A stretch of DNA of 7,753 bases from Sphingomonas sp. (lineage in GTDB: Bacteria > Pseudomonadota > Alphaproteobacteria > Sphingomonadales > Sphingomonadaceae). The stretch is from contig JACCSV010000227.1 of NCBI GenBank assembly GCA_013812805.1, positions 1 to 7,753 on the forward strand. Reading direction: 5' to 3'. This document shows, in pieces, positions 4,433 through 7,753 of this stretch. The notes beneath the pieces are model-generated. The model was not told the DNA's origin. It did no database searches and saw only the letters and a program-made list of their open reading frames with translations. Numbering within the stretch: position 1 is the stretch's first letter; each line of letters begins with the position of its first letter. Made by a program: the position numbers and the translations under genes.

Positions 4433-6503
4433 ACGCGTAATATTCGGCGATTGAGCGGTAGCGTTCGAACCTGCCCGACTTGCCGCCGTGGCCGGCTTCC
4501 ATGTTGGTCCGGAACAACAGCGGATTGCTGTCGGTCTTGGTCGCGCGCAGCCTCGCGACCCACTTGGCGGGCTCGTAATATTGCACCTGGCTGTCCCACA
4601 GGCCGGTGCCGACGAACATCGCCGGATAAGCCTGCGCTCGGACATTGTCGTAGGGCGAATAAGACAGGATGTAGTCGTAATATTGGCGCTGCTCGGGATT
4701 GCCCCACTCGTCATATTCGTTGGTGGTCAGCGGGATCGTCGGGTCGAGCATGGTCGTCACCGCGTCGACGAACGGCACCTGTGCGACGATCGCGCGATAG
4801 TCCTGCGGCGCCATGTTGGCGATCGCGCCCATCAGCAGCCCGCCGGCGCTTCCGCCGAGCGCTGCCACCCGATCCTTGGCCGCATAGCCCTGGCTGGTGA
4901 GAAAACGGGTGACGTCGATGAAGTCGGTGAAGCTGTTCTTCTTGTTGAGCAGATGGCCCTGATCGTACCACGCGCGGCCCATCTCCTGCCCGCCGCGAAT
5001 GTGGGCGATCGCATAGACCATGCCGCGGTCGAGCAGGCTGGGGATGGTTGGCATCCACACCGGGTCGGACGAATAGCCGTAGCTGCCATAAGCATACTGC
5101 AGCATGGCTGCGGTGCCGTTGCGCTGAAAGCCCTTGCGATAGACCAGCGACACGGGAATGCGCGTGCCGTCGCGAGCAGTCGCCCAGACGCGCTCGGTCA
5201 CATAGTTTGCCGGGTCGTAATTGGGGGCGGGGGTCTTCTTCAGCACCGCCCGCCGACCCGTCGCCGCATCGACTTGGTAGATGATGGTCGGCGTCGTCAG
5301 CGAATCGTAGCGATAGCGAAGCAGCGTCGTATCCACCTCGCGATTATCGCCCAGCGCCATTGCATAGGCCGGCTCGTCGGAAGCCACGGTCTCGCTTGCG
5401 CCGTTGCTGCGCAGTAGCCGGATCTGCTTGTTGCCGCCGGAGCGCTGCTCGATGCCAATGAAGCTGTTGAACGGCTTGAAGCCCTCGATGAACACCTTCG
5501 GATCGTGGGCGGCGAGGTCGGCCCAGCCGGCGCGGCCGCCCGCCGCCTGCGCGTCGCCGGCGGTCATCAACTTATAATTGGGCGCGTTCCAGTTGGTGCG
5601 CACGATCCAGCGGTTGCCGACGTGGTCCGCGGTGTAGAGGAAGTCGCGCTGGCGCGGCGCGACCACCGTGAATTCGCCGGGGTTCGCGGCGCTGGTACAG
5701 CGCTGTTCGTTGCTGACCGTGCTTTCGACGTAGATGCAGACGAACTTGTCGTCGCTGGTGCGGCCAACGCTCATGTAGAAGCTGGAGTCGCTCTCTTCGT
5801 AGACCAGCCGGTCCGCGGAAGCCGGAGTGCCGAGCACGTGGGCCTTCACCCTTTTGCTGAGCAACGTCACCGGGTCTTTTTCGATATAATAAATCGTGCG
5901 GTTGTCGTCCGCCCAGACGAGGTTGGCCTGGACGTTGCTGACGCTGTCGGCGAGCGTCTTGCCGGTGCCAAGGTCCTTGACCTTCATCACATATTGCCGC
6001 CGGCCGATGACGTCCTCGGCATAAGCGAGCAGGCGGTTGTTCGGGCTGACGGTGTAATCGCTGATCGAGAAAAAGCCGTGGCCCCTGGCCATCACCGGCT
6101 GGTTGAGGAGCACCTCTTCCTTCGCCTCGAGCGAGCCGCGCTTGCGGGCGATGATCGGATAGTCGGCGCCCTTGTCGAAGCGGCTGTAATAATAATAGCC
6201 GCGCTCGCGCACCGGCACGCTGGCATCGTCCTGCTTGATGCGCCCGACGATCTCACCGAACAGCTTGCCCTGCAGGGGTTTGGTCCGTGCCAGCATCGCG
6301 TCGGCGTAGGCGTTCTCCTGGTTGAGGTAGCCAAGCATCGCCGGGTTCTTCCGGGTATCGTCGCGAAGCCAGTAATAGGGGTCGTTGCGCTCCACCGGGC
6401 CCTTGACGGTGTACGGCCGCTGCTCGGCGACCGGCGGTGTCTGCGCGGCCGCAGCCAGCGGGACGGCTGCGGCGAGCGCAGCGAAGATCAACACAAGCTT
6501 CAT
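4347..6503 (-). CDS. ptrB: Exported S9A peptidase, oligopeptidase B-like
   Basis: A 718-residue prolyl oligopeptidase-family serine peptidase. It begins with a signal peptide (MKLVLIFAALAAAVPLAAAA, probable cleavage near residue 20), so it should act in the periplasm or be secreted; the classical oligopeptidase B is cytosolic. A beta-propeller region (about 90-430) caps a C-terminal alpha/beta-hydrolase. Catalytic residues are S552 in GGSAGG, D637 in GLWDSQV and H672 in EAGHGGKSGR, each exactly 20 above the E. coli oligopeptidase B triad as I recall it (532, 617, 652), consistent with the added leader. The TTNEYDEWGNP block (E596, D598) matches the acidic pair that selects basic P1 residues, with Asp in place of the second Glu. 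The ATG at 6503 is chosen over the upstream frame to 6554 because it starts the signal peptide and has GGAGA eight to nine bases ahead. The last 27 residues overlap prmA and form an Ala/Pro-rich tail. The symbol is a family-level call; 'S9 family peptidase' would be the cautious name. Confidence 0.9.
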   Translation of the reverse strand: MKLVLIFAALAAAVPLAAAAQTPPVAEQRPYTVKGPVERNDPYYWLRDDTRKNPAMLGYLNQENAYADAMLARTKPLQGKLFGEIVGRIKQDDASVPVRERGYYYYSRFDKGADYPIIARKRGSLEAKEEVLLNQPVMARGHGFFSISDYTVSPNNRLLAYAEDVIGRRQYVMKVKDLGTGKTLADSVSNVQANLVWADDNRTIYYIEKDPVTLLSKRVKAHVLGTPASADRLVYEESDSSFYMSVGRTSDDKFVCIYVESTVSNEQRCTSAANPGEFTVVAPRQRDFLYTADHVGNRWIVRTNWNAPNYKLMTAGDAQAAGGRAGWADLAAHDPKVFIEGFKPFNSFIGIEQRSGGNKQIRLLRSNGASETVASDEPAYAMALGDNREVDTTLLRYRYDSLTTPTIIYQVDAATGRRAVLKKTPAPNYDPANYVTERVWATARDGTRIPVSLVYRKGFQRNGTAAMLQYAYGSYGYSSDPVWMPTIPSLLDRGMVYAIAHIRGGQEMGRAWYDQGHLLNKKNSFTDFIDVTRFLTSQGYAAKDRVAALGGSAGGLLMGAIANMAPQDYRAIVAQVPFVDAVTTMLDPTIPLTTNEYDEWGNPEQRQYYDYILSYSPYDNVRAQAYPAMFVGTGLWDSQVQYYEPAKWVARLRATKTDSNPLLFRTNMEAGHGGKSGRFERYRSIAEYYAFMLQQLGVTGAAAAAPAPATPPARGERG

Positions 6504-6634
6504 CGGGGCGATTCTCCAGGCAAGTCGGGCAAGATTAGCCGGCCTCGCCGACAAAGCGAGCTCAATCCTGCTCCCCGATCACTCGAAACGCAGACTGAGG
6601 CTGACGCCAACGAGCCCGAGATCGGCCACCCCGC
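6504..6634. other. Gap between the peptidase and GtrA-family genes
   Basis: 131 bp on the minus strand between the end of the GtrA-family gene and the peptidase start. It should contain the peptidase leader. I see GGAGA at 6513-6517 as its ribosome binding site, no strong terminator hairpin (the best is a 5-bp CTCGC/GCGAG stem at 6544-6560) and no convincing promoter. A short in-frame piece ending at 6579 resembles the last strand of an outer membrane barrel (see findings). Confidence 0.4.
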
Positions 6635-7123
6635 TCACAAGCTTTTGAAATTGAGGGTTGCGTTGAGGACGAACAGCGCCAGCCCGGCGAAGATCGACGC
6701 CACAAGCCGCGCCAGCAAATAATGCAGGCCGAGGCCGACGCAGGCCGCGAACACGCCGATGGTGATCGCCAGGCCGACCACCGCGTTGAGCAGGAAATAG
6801 GCATAGCCCGAAGCGACCGCGCGCTCCGTCCCACGATAGATCCAGGTGCGGCCGAACACATAATGGATCGAGTTGCTGACCAGGAAGGACAGCGCCACCG
6901 CCGGCACCTTCGCCAATTGGCCGTGCTCCACCAAAAACCACAGCACCGAAAGGCCAATCAGGAACACGAATATGCTGACGACGGTGTTGCGGGCAAACAG
7001 CACCGCGGCGCGGCGGGTGGACAGGCGCTCGATCAGTCCGGGGCGATTGGGAGGCCCGGTCCCCGTGCCGCTAGAGGGCGGCAGCGACCGGTCCCGCTTT
7101 GCCGCCGGCTTCGCTGTCGGCAA
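6635..7123 (-). CDS. GtrA-family integral membrane protein
   Basis: A 162-residue protein with a hydrophilic Pro/Gly-rich N-terminus of about 45 residues and four membrane segments at roughly 46-66, 70-90, 104-128 and 132-156. The pattern RNTVVSIFVF, then NSIHYVFGRTWIYRG (84-98), then a C-terminal LVASIFAGLALFVLNATLNF, is that of the GtrA family, small inner membrane proteins linked to moving or modifying polyprenyl-phosphate-linked sugars for surface polysaccharides. No glycosyltransferase is visible next to it. The start is uncertain. The longest version uses TTG at 7123 with no good Shine-Dalgarno and overlaps the ferritin-like gene by 53 bases; a GTG near codon 41 would start just before the first membrane segment. 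Overlap suggests cotranscription and coupled translation. Family call is fairly sure; function is not. Confidence 0.8.
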   Translation of the reverse strand: MPTAKPAAKRDRSLPPSSGTGTGPPNRPGLIERLSTRRAAVLFARNTVVSIFVFLIGLSVLWFLVEHGQLAKVPAVALSFLVSNSIHYVFGRTWIYRGTERAVASGYAYFLLNAVVGLAITIGVFAACVGLGLHYLLARLVASIFAGLALFVLNATLNFKSL

Positions 7124-7748
7124 ACTCGCGCTGCCGGTTCAACCGCGGCGTCAGGAACAGGATCGGCAGCTTCAGGACCAGCAGCTCCGAATGGATGAAG
7201 GCGTCGATAGCCCGCTCCCACCAGGCCGAGTCGCGCATCCCGCGCGCCTTGCGCCAGGCATCATAGGGCTTCCAGTGGCGCGGCTCGTCCTGCTTGATAA
7301 TCCGGAAGATCTTCACCAGCGCGCGATCAGCGCGGATTGTTGGATGGCGAAGCAAGATTTCGACCTGGCGATAACCTCGCCGTTCGGTCAGCGAGATCAC
7401 CCGGCACATCTTCTCGAAATTCCGCTCCTCTCCAACCAGCGCGTGCTCGTCGAGGTCGTCAATTCGCGAGCGGAACATGATCTCGACGAAGCGGTCGATG
7501 TGGCCGCAAGTCCGCCCGATTTCGAACGGCATTGCGCCGCGCCGCTGCCACCAGCGCTTGAACATCAGATAATGCTTATACTCGTCGGCGCGATGTTGCT
7601 CGACCTGCGCGATGAATTCGGGATCGTCGGGATAGCGCGAGCGGACCGCTCGAACCACACGGTCGAGCGCCGTGTAGCCGCGATGCTCATTGTACATATA
7701 TATCGACGCAACCAGGTCGAGCCAACGGCGTCGGTACCAGTCCAACAT
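7071..7748 (-). CDS. Ferritin-like di-iron domain protein, function unknown
   Basis: A 225-residue, mostly helical protein with a complete ferritin-like metal-ligand set: E21 (YNEHRGY), E56xxH59 (DEYKH), E122 (LTERRGY) and E155xxH158 (DEPRH). The spacing of 35 and 33 residues between the paired glutamates is what a four-helix di-iron bundle needs. I do not recognise a specific family; it is not an obvious bacterioferritin, rubrerythrin (no rubredoxin cysteines), Dps or MiaE. After the bundle there is an aromatic segment (KPYDAW) and a hydrophobic stretch SELLVLKLPILFLTP (about 190-205) that could lie on or in the membrane, which would fit its overlap with the GtrA-family gene downstream. The ATG at 7748 is five bases from the window edge and the frame has no stop before the edge, so the true start may lie outside. 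An oxidase, hydroxylase or iron/peroxide role is possible but not shown. Confidence 0.75.
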   Translation of the reverse strand: MLDWYRRRWLDLVASIYMYNEHRGYTALDRVVRAVRSRYPDDPEFIAQVEQHRADEYKHYLMFKRWWQRRGAMPFEIGRTCGHIDRFVEIMFRSRIDDLDEHALVGEERNFEKMCRVISLTERRGYRQVEILLRHPTIRADRALVKIFRIIKQDEPRHWKPYDAWRKARGMRDSAWWERAIDAFIHSELLVLKLPILFLTPRLNRQREFADSEAGGKAGPVAAAL

Positions 7749-7753
7749 TCGCT

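Noticed and set aside
6504..6554. 17-residue upstream extension of the peptidase
   Set aside because: It would place residues before a clear signal peptide. The ATG at 6503 has GGAGA upstream.
4488..6722. Two long plus-strand open frames (309 and 405 codons) opposite the peptidase gene
   Set aside because: No recognisable domain, and fully antisense to a well-supported S9 peptidase with intact catalytic residues.
1..7753. tRNA, rRNA, CRISPR array, transposase or phage genes
   Set aside because: None seen. The only repeats are the two palindromic intergenic elements, without regular spacers or an encoded recombinase.

Overview
The window looks like a piece of the chromosome of an alphaproteobacterium, most probably a sphingomonad (Sphingomonadales). 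The sequence is GC-rich with strong GC bias at third codon positions, which produces many long open frames in the wrong frame. The start of an sdhC-sdhD-sdhA operon, a soluble chemotaxis-type receptor with a CtrA-like box upstream, and G/C-rich palindromic intergenic repeats of the 'CCTCCCC...GGGGAGG' kind all fit that group. The assignment rests on my recognition of these features, not on a database search.

Layout. Positions 1-1037 (minus strand) hold sdhC, sdhD and the first 84 codons of sdhA, tightly overlapping, encoding the membrane anchor and the beginning of the flavoprotein of succinate dehydrogenase (complex II). A 202-bp divergent control region follows. On the plus strand come a soluble methyl-accepting chemotaxis protein (1240-2529), a short-chain dehydrogenase (2681-3385) and prmA, the ribosomal protein L11 methyltransferase (3530-4432). 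The dehydrogenase gene is bracketed by two compound inverted-repeat elements (about 2531-2663 and 3388-3524). The second element supplies the ribosome binding site of prmA.

The right part is on the minus strand. An exported oligopeptidase B-like S9 peptidase (4347-6503) overlaps the 3' end of prmA tail to tail. Upstream of it lie a small GtrA-family membrane protein (6635-7123) and a ferritin-like putative di-iron protein (7071-7748, possibly incomplete at its start), whose coding regions overlap.

The genes do not form one pathway. The window is mostly housekeeping (complex II, PrmA) plus accessory functions. I did not find a clear new defence or mobile system. The items most worth a second look are the covarying repeat element that carries the prmA ribosome binding site inside a hairpin, the overlapping ferritin-like/GtrA pair of unknown role, the possible CtrA control and globin-like sensor of the chemotaxis protein, and the convergent prmA/peptidase overlap.
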